Shown here piece after piece: positions 1-11,241 of a DNA stretch of 64,000 nucleotides. The notes beneath the pieces are model-generated. The model did not search any database. It was not told the DNA's origin and saw only the letters and a list, made by a program, of their open reading frames with translations. A program made the translations under genes and the position numbers. Within the stretch, counting starts at the first letter, position 1, and every line of letters starts with the position of its first letter. Location: contig NC_092879.1 of assembly GCF_028372415.1 (NCBI RefSeq), positions 100,479,828 through 100,543,827 of the forward strand. Reading direction: 5' to 3'. The DNA comes from Notamacropus eugenii (lineage: Eukaryota > Chordata > Mammalia > Diprotodontia > Macropodidae).

Positions 1-270
1 GGCTTCTGAGTTTAGAAACTGGGGACATTAAGGACTCCACAACCTCTGACCTTCCTCCTAGCTTGAAGTCTACTATGATTCTATGACCAAACTCCAAGTC
101 TGGCCTGAAATCCTAATTACAGTACAAGCGTAGCACACAGTTGACAAACACCAAACATCCAAACACCCTGGATGGGGAGAGTTCCTTCCAAGACCCTCTC
201 CACTATGCCAGATCACTCCCCCCATTAAAGCAAAGAGAGACCACCCCACCCATCCCCTCCCATGTCTCAC
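1..270 (-). other. DLG3 intron, leaving the window
   Basis: Starts at the donor of coding exon 5 and runs off the left edge. I see no further exon in it and no repeat that I recognise. Confidence 0.6.
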
Positions 271-407
271 CGCTAGCAGCCGGTCCCCTATCTGTAATCG
301 GCCATCCTTCTGGGCAGCACCGCCCTCAATGATTTTTGTGATGTAAATGCTATTGTCTCCAGGGATATGCTGGTTCCCAATACCACCTGCGATGCTAAAG
401 CCCAAAC
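271..407 (-). CDS. DLG3: DLG3 coding exon 5 (PDZ2, first half)
   Basis: Completes the Gly codon of [18 protein letters not shown] and ends at RLLA with donor gtgaga. The next exon, expected to start VNNTNLQD as in human, is not in positions 1-270, so the gene leaves the window here. Confidence 0.95.
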
Positions 408-3400
408 CTGGAGCGAGAGAGCCGGGCCAGGGGAGATAGCAAGTGGGGGAAGGGGTGAGGAGGCTGAGATTTTAGTTCAACCCCGGGCAATGCCAGGCTG
501 CCCGACCCCCTTGCCCACCTCCCCCATTAGAGCACTAGGTGAATGACACCTGAGATGGGAGGTCAGGTCATCACCTTAGCTGGGACAGGGGGGCAGGGGG
601 AAGAGCCCCAGCATGGCCTGGCACGCATTTGGGCTAAGGAGCAGCAGTCAGCGCACCTTTGGGCCCTTTCAGTAGGTTGACCTCCACCACAGTCTCAGGT
701 GGTGGCTGCCTCCTTCGTACCACCAGGCGTACAACAGGGCCTGCCTCTTTGAGGGCCTCCACAGCCCGACTGTGGACCACCTCTGACACATCCACCTCGT
801 TCACCCTCAGCACGCAGTCGTTCACCCTGCAGAGCCACCACAGAACACTTGATCACCCACCATCCTCCCCACCCTTCCCACTCATACAGCTCTTTCTGCC
901 TCACCACTCAACTGCCTTCACCACTGGTAGGTCAGATTCTCCAACTTAGAGTTTAGGAAGGACTCTGGCCAATTCAGCAAAGTCACTGAGGGACATGCTC
1001 CCCCCCTGCCCCCCCTCCCCTACCCCTCTGCCCTCCTACCCTTTACCCCCTGCCTCCTTGCCCTCTGCCCCTCTACCCCCTGCCCCCACTCCCTGTCTCC
1101 CTGCCCCCTATCCCCTACCCCCTGCCCCCTGTCTCCCTTGCCTCCCCAGCTCACCCTAGCCTCCCATCCATGGCAGCTGCCCCGCCTGGGATAATCTTGG
1201 TGATGAAGATGCCAGGGTCCTCCGGTATATGTGGGTTGTCGATTCCCCCTGCGATGCTGAAGCCCAGGCCCGAGTTCCCCTGTGGGGTTAGGGAGAGAGA
1301 ACCTAGACTGCTCAAGTATGAGATGAAGAAAAGGCTTCCTGAGTGCTCCCTTCCCTCCTTCCTCATGGGGGTGGGGCAGGGCAAATGTTGCTGCAGCTGT
1401 GGGAGGGGCTTGGGATATCCAGATGTGCTTCTATAGACACCCAGCAAACATTGCTACCCCTACCCTTGACCAGTGGGCTACATCTGGGGAGTTTCTGAGG
1501 GGGCCTTAGGAGTTGGAGGAAGGAGATAGGGAGGGAGGGAGGGGAAGAGAGCTTTGTGCTGCTTCCAGGAGTCACCTTGGAGCTTTCATTGCTGAGCTGG
1601 ATTCCTAGCCCCCAGGACCTCCACTGGCTCCTACTGGGGTACCATATCAGGATGCCTCAGTTTCCCCATCCTCTTCCTGGTAGACCTACTGCAGCCATTT
1701 CAGCAGTAACCACAAGCATGGACATGGCCTGAACCCCTTTCCTCTCAAGGGTGCTCTTCACTTGGTAGGTCTTGGCTACCGCCCCCACCTCTCTGCTCCC
1801 TGACTGCAGACTTACCCGTTCCAGCACAATCTCCTCATATTTGAACATCCCATCACTTCCATTTACCTGGGGAGAGACACAGACAGTTCCTCAAGTGCCT
1901 TCCTATTCTCCCATCCTCCCACCCACCCATCATCCTGCCTTCCCAACCTCCCACTTCCCCTCCCCTCCCCAGAGCAGAAGAGCCAACCTCCACTCCAAGG
2001 AGGGCCTCTTCCGAAAGATGGGACTAACTAGCAACTTAATCCACTCTGCCTTCTCCCCCCAGAGGGTGGGCGTACTCCTATGTGTGTGTGTGTGTGTGTG
2101 TGTGTATGCACACATACCACACACCACACACATTCCTCCCACACCACACCACACACCACACACACACACACACACACATACACACACACCACACATATCA
2201 CACATACACCTCACACACACATATACATACACTACACACACACACCACACGTTCCCCCCACACCCCACACACCATACATAACACACACACACACACACAT
2301 ACACACACACACACACTCCCACCCCTCTCAGGGGCAGGGCTGGTTTAGGAGGGCACTTGGCCACAGAAGTCTCCTGAGCTTGGAATGGAGAGGCACACTC
2401 ACTGAGAGACTTGGCTCCAAGGTCTCTGCATTCACCAAGATGGGTGCAGGGCTGGCCTGAGGGAAGAGACAGAGAGTGGTAGGAGAACGAAATGAGCCCT
2501 CTAGCCTCAGCTTCCCCTTTGCCCTTTCTTTCCTAGCCAGCTGTCCCCTGATGCGCCAAGGCTAGGGCACATGTCACACACACTGTTCCCCACTAGAACT
2601 GTCCATGGTGTCCGCTCAGGAAACCAGCCCCTCAGTGAACGGCAGGGGTCCAGGCCCCCAATCCAATCCTTCTTCAGTTCATTCTCCACCCCCTGGACTG
2701 ATTGTCTGAACTGCTTCCTAGAAAGGGCTAGGGCAGAAAGGAGAAGCTGGGGCCAGACTGCGATGTTGGGAACGAAGCTCAAGCATCTTTCGGGGCGGTG
2801 GGGGGGGTTGGGAACAAAAATCCAACTTGTCATCTGAAAGATGGCGCGCTCACACACATGGCCATTTCTCCTATGAGAACAGCTCCTGGATAGACAGACA
2901 GTCGGCTCCCCACCCCCGCCGGTGCCAGCTCTCGCCCCCATACCTCCTCCCAGCCTTTTCCCCCAGATCCCAACAACTGCACACTTGGGATCATCCCAAG
3001 AAGCCCCGGTCTCCCCTGAAGCAGCAGGCTGGATCCTAGTCTGATCACCAAGGAAATTGAGGGAAGAAGAGAAGGGGAAAGGAGGGGAGGGAGGGAGGAC
3101 AGTGTTCCCCCTCCCCTGCACTGGGTCCTAACTGCCTCCCCGCACCCTTATTTTGCTCTGTTCTGCCTCAGTGGAGATTGAAAGGGGTTCTGAGTGGGGC
3201 ATCACCGCAAGCTCCCAGCTCTTCCCCACCTCTCCTGGAGAACTGTGGGCTGTGGATAAGTGTCTCCTTCTGTCTTCTCCATGTCCAACCCTCTAGCTTG
3301 CTAACACTGCCCACCATCAGAGCACAGATTCGTTTATTCAGAGAAAGAGAAACATGCATAGCCATCCATAGAAGCAGGCAGACACCCACGTCGCTTGAGC

Positions 3401-5404
3401 ACATGTGTGCCAACATGCCCTCCCTCCCGAGTCTTGGGTCAGATGTGACAGGATAACCTGGTACTATCCATTCTCCCCATTTCTCAGTGCCACGGAGCTT
3501 CAGGCTAAATGGGTGGCATGGGGGGGCTGGGGGGAGAAATCTAAATATATCCCTACCCCACAAGGCCTGGCCTGAGGCAGGTCCAGTTTCCTTCACCAGC
3601 TCACACCAGCTTCCAGGCAAGGTATGGCATGGAGAGGAGGGGCTAAAGGGGAATGGGACTGGGAGGGTAAAGTGAGGAGGATGAATGGCTGAAGGTAGGA
3701 AGCTAGGAGGCTGGAGGCTAGGGAACGAGAGGCTAACTGTGCAGAAGCTTTCCTGCCTTGCCAAGTTCTGAGCCCGCACTTGGCAGGCCAGAGCTCAGGG
3801 AACTGTCCGCTAGCACCCCACCCCATCCTGAGGTCCCCCTCCTCACTTCTTCCTGAGGGCTTTGGCCCGGGAGCTAGCAGCAGATATGGACACCCACCCC
3901 CTTCCTCCCACTGTGCATGGTATGCCAGGGCCCTGGTTCTGCCGGCCCAGACTCCATTTTGCTGCTTCACACATATGCTCCTTCCATTTTCTAATCTGGC
4001 GGCTAGGCTAGGAGTAGAAACCTGGGGTTGTGCCCAGAACCCAGGGAGCTGGCAAGCAGTATCAGGTCAGAGGTAGAGGGAGACACAGCTCCAGTCCATC
4101 TGGAAGCCTCACGGGGAGCGACATGGCACCACACTGAGGCATCTTCCTAACCCTCTGCCTTAGGCTAGACCACCATGCCTACAGTGTGCTCAAGGAACAA
4201 GCTTGCCCCAATTGTCCCCCCACCATTGCCCTTGTCCTTCCCCCACCCCCTACCTCAGAAACTGAGCCACTGTTTCAAAGACAAAGGAGAACATTTTGGA
4301 CAATAGAATCTACCCATCTGCCCACCTCTGATAGACGAGGCAAGAGGGCATTACTACTGAGCCCTGGAGGGGTCACTTACCTCCTGTCCCTCCCCTGCCC
4401 ATCAAACTGCTCACAGCAGGCAGAACCCCCCCACACACACACACAGCCACATGCTAGTAGACACATACATTTAAACATAAGAGCCCATACAAGCACATCA
4501 TGCAGAAAGATACCCACACACCCACACACCCACACAAACACATACACACACACACACATACACACAAAGAGACCTGTGCAGAGATGGCTCATAGGCATCT
4601 AGACACAGAGACATGAACACATGGAAATCCACATAATCCCCTTTCTCCCACACATACACATACATGATTTCACTTGCATACACAGAAAAACCCACAATCC
4701 TTCTCTCCTAGAGATACGTCCCCCACACAATCCCCCCAACATACATATACAGAGAGGAAAAATCTAATGCCCGAACTCAGGGAAATATGTCCCCACAGTT
4801 ATCTCCCTCACACACAGGTCCCCTGATACCCTCCCCAAATGTACATACACAGACACACACAGACACACAGACACATACACAGACACACACACACACACAC
4901 TCCCTTCTCCCTAGCTGCATTGATATTTTCTCTGAATCTTCAAAGCCTGGGCCCCAGTCCCCTCATGCCGCCATCTTCAGTACCCCAACCCCACAATTCC
5001 TTGAGCACCCCCCTCCAAAGCTCCCCCCCCCATCTGCTGGTCCATACCTGTTCATACCAGTCACGGTTGGTGCAGGTGCATTCGGGCCACCAGCCGGGGC
5101 CACTGCCATTGAGTTTCGGGGTGCTCTTGCCTGGGCCAGGTTTAGGGGTCACAGGCCCCACATCCCGGCCTGTGGGGATGAGTTTGGCTTTGGTCCGAGG
5201 CGTGGGCGCAGCCCCTGCCTGGGAGGGCAGGGTCTGGGAGCTATAGCCCCCATATCCCCCACTGTTGCCATTGCCGCCCCCTCCTCCATAGGGGTCAGGC
5301 ACCTGCCAGTCCCCATAGCCAGGTGGTTCAAGGCGCCTTAGAGCAGCCAGGCGAGTCACCTCATAGCACTCCGGGCACTTGCAGCAATGGTGGTGTTTGT
5401 GCAT
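271..5404 (-). CDS. DLG3: DLG3 (SAP102), 5' part of the coding region, five exons
   Basis: Membrane-associated guanylate kinase scaffold of excitatory synapses that binds C-termini of NMDA receptor subunits and other membrane proteins through PDZ domains. Five coding exons in order: 5048-5404, 1816-1866, 1155-1279, 657-826, 271-407. Together they give 840 bp, 280 codons in one frame, all with GT/AG edges. The N-terminus starts [16 protein letters not shown], the cysteine-rich head typical of SAP102, followed by a Gly/Pro-rich linker. PDZ1 has the carboxylate-binding loop GLGFSIAGG followed by [14 protein letters not shown]2 repeats GLGFSIAGG followed by [11 protein letters not shown]. The Ile in GGIGNQ and the [11 protein letters not shown] stretch fit DLG3 better than DLG4 (recalled sequences). 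The third PDZ, SH3 and guanylate kinase parts lie beyond position 1. The start was set at 5404 because the human protein starts there; the open frame upstream has no ATG. Confidence 0.96.
657..826 (-). CDS. DLG3: DLG3 coding exon 4 (PDZ1, second half, and linker)
   Basis: Completes a Gly codon, then runs [17 protein letters not shown] through the [16 protein letters not shown] linker to LLKGPK. Donor gtgcgc, which deviates from consensus at +4. Spans the helix of PDZ1, with the usual helix-start His in [10 protein letters not shown]. Confidence 0.95.
985..1150. repeat. C-rich minisatellite-like tract in a DLG3 intron
   Basis: About 165 bp of imperfect repeats of the kind CCCCCTGCCCC / CTCTACCCC / CTCCCTGCC, almost free of G on this strand. 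On the DLG3 sense strand it is a G-rich tract ending about 5 bp from the donor of coding exon 3. Confidence 0.85.
1155..1279 (-). CDS. DLG3: DLG3 coding exon 3 (PDZ1, first half)
   Basis: 41 codons plus two bases, from [12 protein letters not shown] to AAAMDGRL. Contains the GLGF-type carboxylate-binding loop and [11 protein letters not shown]. Donor gtgagc; phase 2 into the next exon. Confidence 0.95.
1816..1866 (-). CDS. DLG3: DLG3 coding exon 2 (17 codons)
   Basis: Short exon encoding [17 protein letters not shown], matching recalled human DLG3 at this place. Acceptor cag before GTA, donor gtaagt. It leads directly into the first beta strand of PDZ1. Confidence 0.94.
2080..2330. repeat. 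(TG)n followed by (CA)n microsatellite
   Basis: A pure TG run at about 2081-2104 passes through tatgcacacatacc into roughly 220 bp of CA with CCACA and CATACA interruptions. The switch from TG to CA on one strand makes the junction self-complementary. Confidence 0.95.
4425..4600. repeat. CA-rich microsatellite, interrupted
   Basis: Clusters of ACACAC, CCCACACA and CATACACA with unique sequence between them. The open frames across it are low-complexity artefacts. Confidence 0.85.
4835..4900. repeat. (CACAGA)n/(CA)n microsatellite
   Basis: Repeats of ACACAGAC passing into about 20 bp of CA, roughly 150 bp from the donor of DLG3 coding exon 1. Confidence 0.9.
5048..5404 (-). CDS. DLG3: DLG3 coding exon 1 (start codon)
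   Basis: ATG at 5404-5402; 119 codons ending ...DWYEQ with donor gtatgg. Encodes the Cys-rich head (HCCKCPEC, reported in the family to bind zinc), the [15 protein letters not shown] segment, a Gly-rich stretch and the TPKLNGSG...WWPECTC segment. Phase 0 into the next exon. Confidence 0.96.
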
Positions 5405-5900
5405 GGCACTGGCCCCTGCTGCTCGACCCCCCCAGCCTCCAGCCACCCTCTACCCCACTGGGCTCCCGGGCACAATCACAGGGCTCTGGCCAGGCGGGAG
5501 GGGGAACCCGGGGGGGAGCTCGGGCTGAACGGGGCCTGGGGCCGGGCGGACGTCCCGGGGCCTCGGCCCCAACGCTGCCCCGACCCCACGGCTCCCCCTC
5601 CAGCACTGGTGGCTCCGTGTCGTCCGTGGTGGCTCCTGGGCCCAGGCCCAGAGGTGGCTAGGGGGGAGGGACCAGGGGGAAGGGAAGACTGGCTACTGAA
5701 AGGACCGCGCCTGCTCTGGTCCCCAGGATGGAGCCGAGTGGAGTCAAGAGCATCTCTCCCTGGCTCCCAGAGCAGCTGCTCTCAGCCAATCAGCACGCAG
5801 ATCCAGGCAGAGGCAGCAGCAGCAGCGAGAATGCTAAACAGCGGCTCCTTAAAGGGATAGAGACAGCCGCCACTACCCGTGGGGACCCCCCCCCAGGATC
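5405..5900 (-). promoter_or_regulatory. DLG3 5' UTR and promoter region, CpG-rich
   Basis: The stretch just upstream of the DLG3 start codon is GC-rich, with CpG clusters at about 5490-5650 (gggccgggcggacgtcccg and similar). An inverted CCAAT box lies at 5785-5792. These are typical of a vertebrate CpG-island promoter. The transcription start cannot be placed from sequence alone. Confidence 0.6.
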
Positions 5901-8461
5901 CCCATCCCCCTTGTTTCCCTGGCCCAGCTCCTAGAATCTTGGGAAGAAAGACCAGGCGTTGAGGCTGATCCCAGAGCTGTTCTGGTCCTGGTGTCTAACC
6001 CTTTGTACCACCCCCCTCCCTATCACCATGGCCAGTATCTTTGCCCACTATTCTTTAGGATAAAGCCTTGGGGAGAAGCTTGCTGACTCCAGAGCCTGTG
6101 GGGGGGGGGGGTGAGGGGTGAGGGGTGGGGAGGAGATGAAAACTTAGGCCATGAAGAGATGGGGACTGTGAGGAGATGGGGGGCACCTTTAGCAGAGAAC
6201 ACCGGCTTGTACGCTACTCCCTGCTGGCGCAGAGAGTCCATCACATTGTCCTGCTGCCTCCCCTCTCTCCTCCCCACTGTTCAGTTCCCTGGGTTCCCTC
6301 TATCTTCCCTCACTAGAGTTCAACCCTCCACCCTACCAGATTCCTCCTGAATCCTTTGTTTTGCCCCCACCCTCCCTTGCTGTCTAGTGCAGCCTTTCTG
6401 AGGCCAGCAATGGCAGGGCTACAGGCTCCGGACTCAGGTATCTCACACCCCAACTTTGGCCAGGGAATCTCAGGGACCAGACTACCCAATCACCCCTATA
6501 GCCTCCTGGTTTGTCGTAGGCTGTCAATCACACCCTTATGTCTTCTTCAAGGGGAAATGAGGTTTGTGGGGAAGATGTAAAAGGTTGAGTTCCTCCAAGC
6601 TTGCAGGAGAGAAGCCTTGGAGACAAATCTAGGCGACAGATCTCAAGGCTCCCAGAAGAGCAACATCTGCACTGGTGGGTGCTGTGGCTCAGTCCCAGCT
6701 CTCCCACCATCCCAAGATCCCAGAGAGAAGAGAACTGAGTGGGGGGCGGGGGGAGCAAAGCATGAATAAAAAAGCTAGCTGGGCATGGGAGGGCTGCTAT
6801 AGCTGAGGCACAAGGGTGAGCCATGGGCAGTATACTGGAGAGTGAGTTGGGAACGAGATGGGCCTGGGGCTGGAAACTTGGGGGAGGGACCAAAGAAAGA
6901 GCTTTGGTTTGGCTCTAGGAAGAGCTGAACTCCCCAGCAAGTGAGAATTTTCAGAACTAGATCTGCCAGCTCCTATGATGACCCTGACCCCCAGCTCCAA
7001 GATGTTTCAGGGGAGGAGAGAGGTCCTCCACGCTGGACTAGCCCAGAAAAGTTGGCCTGACCCAGAGCTATCTCCTCTGTACATTCAAACCACTTCTCTG
7101 TTTCTAAAGGGAGAGAGAACTGTTCAGAGGGAGATTTGGGGGTCTGGTTAAAGCCCCCCAGATGCCTCTAGGACCTGGGAACAACCTCTTAGGAGTGGCT
7201 GCTCACTTTTCCTTGGGGCTAGCCAGGGAACTCAGTCAGATTTGGGAAGTACCGCTCCAGGTTCCCCAGAAGACTCATTAGGAAATGCTTGGATCCCAGA
7301 GCTGGTCAGGGGCAAAGATCCCCTTTGCCTGCCTCCTCCCCCCAGTCCTGGAGGGAGAGAAGGGGTGCTGTTAGCATCTTGGGGAGTCTCTTAGAATGTA
7401 AGGAACAAACAGGTGAGGTCATCTTCCTCCCTATGGTTACAGTTATAGGACTCAGTCTGGACATTATGGAGAAGGGAATAAATGAGATGTATCAGGAATG
7501 ACTGAGGCCAGACTTCAAGCCAACAGACCTGGTTGGAATTCCACCTCGAACCCTTCCTAGCTTCCTGATACATCCAATGGGGCTAACCCCCTCCCAGAGC
7601 TTCTGGAGATTAGGATGCTCTCCTAGGCCACCTCCCAGGCCAATGAAGGACTCGGAATTAGGTAGGAAATGAGCTCTAGTCCTGCCAACACCAGATATTT
7701 TCTGGGTGACTTTCTGCAGGTCCTTTCCCTGCTCCGGGTCTCACTTTCCCCCTCTGTAAAATGAAGCAGGCAGAGTCCTAAGAATCTGTAGGTCTGTCTC
7801 AACACCAGCAAGTTATGCTCTACTCAGATTAAGGGTCCCAACCTCCAACTGCAGAAAGACAGACCTCCTGACAAGGTTAAGAGGCCCCACAAGCCTGCAG
7901 GTGGTCTGTTTGTTGCTAGGCAACCAGCCAGGCCTAAGCCAGAGCTGAAGGGGGTGGGGGGAAGTTCAGTGGGATTTTACCACCCCCTCTCTCCCCAGAC
8001 ACATTGGAACCCTAGGCCTCTGGAAGGGGAGGTGAGTGGGTGTTAATGGTGCCCCCATCTGTTGGCTGATGCCTAAAGTTTCATGCTCAGCTCATGCTGG
8101 AAAGGAAATGGAAGCTCCAGCCCTTTGCATACAGAGCTCCTAACTTAGCTGAGGCCTACTTTCCATTTTCCTTAAACTACAATTCGGACACTCTGGGGGG
8201 AAGGGCCTGTGGCAAAGAGGTTGATGGGAATGAAGTCCTGATGGGAACCTGAGGGGAGCTCTGTGCCTGCTGGGCATCCCTGCTGACAGGCCACAAGGGC
8301 CTGGAGACCTACCTATTGGGGCACCTGCTGTAGCATCATGGAATTGAGGCACCGGGACCTCAGGCTCATCCCAGGTCCCTCCCGCTTCCTTACTGTCCCT
8401 GGTCATTCTCCCTCCCCCCTCATGGCTACCACCCACCATCATCCGCACCTTGTGCCTGGAC
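5900..8461. other. Intergenic stretch between GDPD2 and DLG3, mostly unannotated
   Basis: No exon or RNA gene found. A poly-G run lies at about 6100-6110. A MIR-like segment is listed separately at 7660-7790. Open frames here lack codon bias or homology that I recognise. Confidence 0.5.
7660..7790 (+). mobile_element. MIR-like SINE fragment
   Basis: Shows the MIR core order: a ctgggtgactt..gcaggtcctttccct segment followed by tttccccctctgtaaaatgaag. Diverged, ends uncertain. Confidence 0.6.
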
Positions 8462-8540
8462 CAGGGGTGGGGAACCTTTGGCTTTGAGGTCCCATGTAGC
8501 CCGCAGCCAAAAAGCCACACCTGAGGACCTAGAAGGCCAT
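8462..8540 (+). mobile_element. hAT-type MITE, left end
   Basis: Begins caggggtggggaacct, the terminal inverted repeat of a hAT (Charlie-like) non-autonomous family common in marsupials. It then has the ggaccTAGAAGGCCA block also found in the copy at 13980-14072. Truncated to about 80 bp. Confidence 0.65.
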
Positions 8541-8544
8541 CTCA

Positions 8545-9155
8545 GTTTCTCCACCTCTGGCTGGGACTGTGGCAGCAGCCTCCTTCCTGGTTGGGCTCAC
8601 TGCCTTCAGTCCTTCCCTTCCACAGCTGCACAGCTGCATGAATCATCTTCCTAAAGCCCAGTTCTGCCCATGCTCATGCTCCTGGGAAGCTTTACTGGTT
8701 CCCCATTATTGCCTCTAGGAGAAAATGCACCTTCCCCACGCAGGCATTTAAAGCCTTTTACAATATGGCTTCTAATGGTAGAGCCTTATTGCCCTTTCTC
8801 CTCCCCCTCCCCCCTTAACCCTGTGGTCCAGCCAAACTGACCTTCTCACTGTTGCTCACATGACACACTATCTCTTGCCTCTGGATCTTTGCCCAGGCTG
8901 TTCCCCTTACCTGGAATGCCCTTCCTCCTTCTCTGTGCCTCTGAGAATCTCTGAACTCTTGCAAAATTGAGCTCAGGTGCCTCCTTCTATGGAAAGTGTC
9001 TCCTAAATCCCTTAGTGCTCTCTCTCTCTATCTCACTAACTTGTTTTGTGTTTGCACTTTGCATTCCACAGTAGAAGGTGGCTGCCTGGGAAGGCCTTTT
9101 TTTCCCAACCTTATCTCTACTGCACAGCGGATAATCCATGTCTGTTGAATTGAAT
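8545..9155 (+). mobile_element. L2 LINE, 3' end fragment
   Basis: Diverged L2 3' sequence: ttccccattattgcct, aaagccttttacaatatggct, tgcctctggatctttgccc, tggaatgcccttcctcc and ctcaggtgcctcctt occur in L2 order. Confidence 0.75.
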
Positions 9156-9634
9156 TGAGAAGGTGCTGAGACATCAGAGCCTTCTAGCAATGGCCAAGTC
9201 ATCTCCCCTTCATCAGTCGAGGAGGCCGAACTCCAGTGTTTCTAGGGCCTCTTCCAGCTGTGATTCTGTGACTTCAGCCTTCTCCCTCCTGATCTCTGGT
9301 CCCTTCTGCTGGCAGCTTCTCCCCATCTCACTCCTCCTAAGTTTCTCTTAAGAGCAGAAGGTTCTGGGCTGAGGATATCCCCCAAACTGAACTGTTTCCG
9401 GCCCTGGCCCTGGGGCCTTCACTCTGGACTCCACATATGCCAGGTGCCTGGGTGTTAGGTGAGGAGCTGCTCCCAAGGGCTCCAGAAAGGGCTTCCCCCT
9501 TCCAGGCTTCTGAAGTAGAGTATCTGTTGCAGCCCCTGTCTGGGTCCACAGTATCTCCAAAGGGCATGACATGGAGACAGATCCTAGTTTCATGTGGCCC
9601 TGAAACTGATCTGGGTTGGAGCTCAGCAACTGCT

Positions 9635-9710
9635 CTATTAATAGCCCCCAGCCCAGCCCGCTAGCCCCAGCCCCGGATGCCAGGAGTTGTGAGTCAGCAG
9701 CTAAAAATAA
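9635..9710. promoter_or_regulatory. Cluster of possible MEF2 and MAF/AP-1 sites
   Basis: CTATTAATAG (9635-9644) and CTAAAAATAA (9701-9710) both fit the MEF2 consensus. TGAGTCAGCA (9690-9699) fits AP-1 and half of a MAF recognition element. They lie within 76 bp in non-repetitive intergenic sequence 1.5 kb downstream of GDPD2. Function is inferred from motifs only. Confidence 0.3.
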
Positions 9711-10529
9711 TGGAGCAGGAAAACTCGAACCCCAGTGAGCCAGCCCTCCCTGGGGCTTAGGACTGGGGACTGCAGGTCTGTAAGCCTTAGAGCTGTAAGG
9801 ATGAGGATGCAAGAAGCTAAGGTGCGAAGTGGGGGAGAGAGCAGCTTGTTTGGGTGATAGGAACTCTGATTTATCACTGGGGGGCTGGGAGACAAAATGG
9901 AGACAGATGTATGGAAAAGATTGGGTTAAAAAACCAAAACAGAACAAGCCCTTCCCCAGCCTGGGACCTGCCCAGTCCCTCCCATCAAACACAGTTTATC
10001 TTCCCATCACTGTATCCAGAGCTACAGGACAGGCTACTCCTCTGTGGGGAGCTTCCCTCCATATCTAATTTCTTTAAGTGAGGGAGGGACAAAGGGAGGA
10101 AAAGAGCTGGGAGTCTCTTGAGCAAATTCAAACATTCCCCCGCCAGTCAAGATGCAGCCTGGGCTGTAATCCCTGCATCCTGTTGCTGTGGCCACAGGCA
10201 GGTGCCTTCCATTGAAAATGTGGGCCTATGGGTACCAGTGCTTCAGAGGACCTCCCAACCACAGAATCCAAGTGCCCTAGTCAATAGCTTGTCCCCCCTC
10301 CCCCAGCTAAGCCAGACAGGAGCTATGGACTTAGTAAAGGAACATGAACCCAGCCAGCTTGGAGGGGGCCTGAGAGGGCCTCCTCCTCAGCTCTCTGGTT
10401 CCCCATCTGCAGCCCAGTGAAAACTTGTTCTGCTTTTCTTGGCTGAGCAGTGTCGGAAGGAGCCAAGTTCTGGAGTATTTGGAGGCAGAGGACATGGGAA
10501 GGAGTACCTTAAACAAGGGATTCTTGGTC

Positions 10530-10700
10530 CTCTTCAGAGCCCCAGTTTCTCCATCTATAAAGAAGAGTTTGGACGACAAGTGGTCTCTGTAACAGATGGG
10601 GAAACTGAGGCTCCAAGGGGTTATGTGACTTGGCCAAGGTCTCACAGTATCAGCGCTGAGATTTGAACCCAAGGCCTCTGGCTCCAAAACCTGTGCCTCT
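10530..10700 (-). mobile_element. MIR SINE fragment
   Basis: acagatggggaaactgaggctc, gtgacttggccaaggtctcac and gagatttgaacccaaggcctct are the MIR core and B-box region in reverse orientation. Confidence 0.8.
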
Positions 10701-11191
10701 CTCTGACGAGGAGTCGCTTTCTCGCTGAACCTCGGTTCGTTTCAGGGGTCTCTAATGTCCTTCTTAGCTCTGCCCCTGATATGATCCGCGAGAGGCCAGG
10801 AGCGGCAGAATCAGGGTGGGGGGCGGCCTCTGGAGCCAGGGCTCCCCAAGGTTCTGGTCCTCAGGAGCTGTGAGCACTAGGTGGTGCTGTTGGGCAGCTA
10901 GCGGCAGTGATGGTCCCTGTCCCCACCCCCTATATCCCTGAAGGCAAACGAGCAGAGCCGATGTGGGGGATTGGAGGATTCGATTCATTGACTGACAGAA
11001 AGAGCCAGAAAGTGCGCTGTCCTCACCATCCCAAGAGCGCGCGGGATGCAGGCTAGCCTTGGAACATTCCAGTTATCGAGGAATGGCCAGAGTGGTACCC
11101 AATTTCCCACTAGAAGCGGCAGCATCTTGGAGTCAGAGGCCAGTGGAGGTTCCAGAAGGGGGTGGGGTTGGAGGTAACAGGGGCATCTCAC

Positions 11192-11241
11192 TCATTCCAG
11201 CCTGAGGTTGATCTTGGTCAGCAGCACAGCACTCTCTGAGA
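11192..11241 (-). CDS. GDPD2: GDPD2 last coding exon (stop TGA)
   Basis: SESAVLLTKINLRLE and TGA at 11194-11192; aligned with human ETAVLLTRINNF. The human-like FMME end is replaced by RLE. I could not find a canonical AATAAA in the 500 bp downstream. Confidence 0.85.

Larger units (their letters stand above)
1867..5047 (-). other. DLG3 intron 1
   Basis: 3.2 kb intron between coding exons 1 and 2. It holds three CA-rich microsatellites, described separately. The rest is GC-rich single-copy-looking sequence with long open frames on both strands. None of these frames resembles a known protein or has supporting splice structure, so I see no gene in it. Confidence 0.6.

Noticed and set aside
1772-2281. 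Open frames rich in His/Thr and Val/Cys around 2.1 kb and 18.0 kb
   Set aside because: They are translations of CA/TG microsatellites.
2507-3121. 204-codon open frame on the minus strand in DLG3 intron 1
   Set aside because: GC-rich sequence gives long chance frames on both strands. No domain, no splice support and no resemblance to any protein that I know.
9348-9992. 214-codon open frame on the minus strand
   Set aside because: No recognisable domain and no splice sites joining it to a gene; overlaps short frames on the other strand of equal quality.
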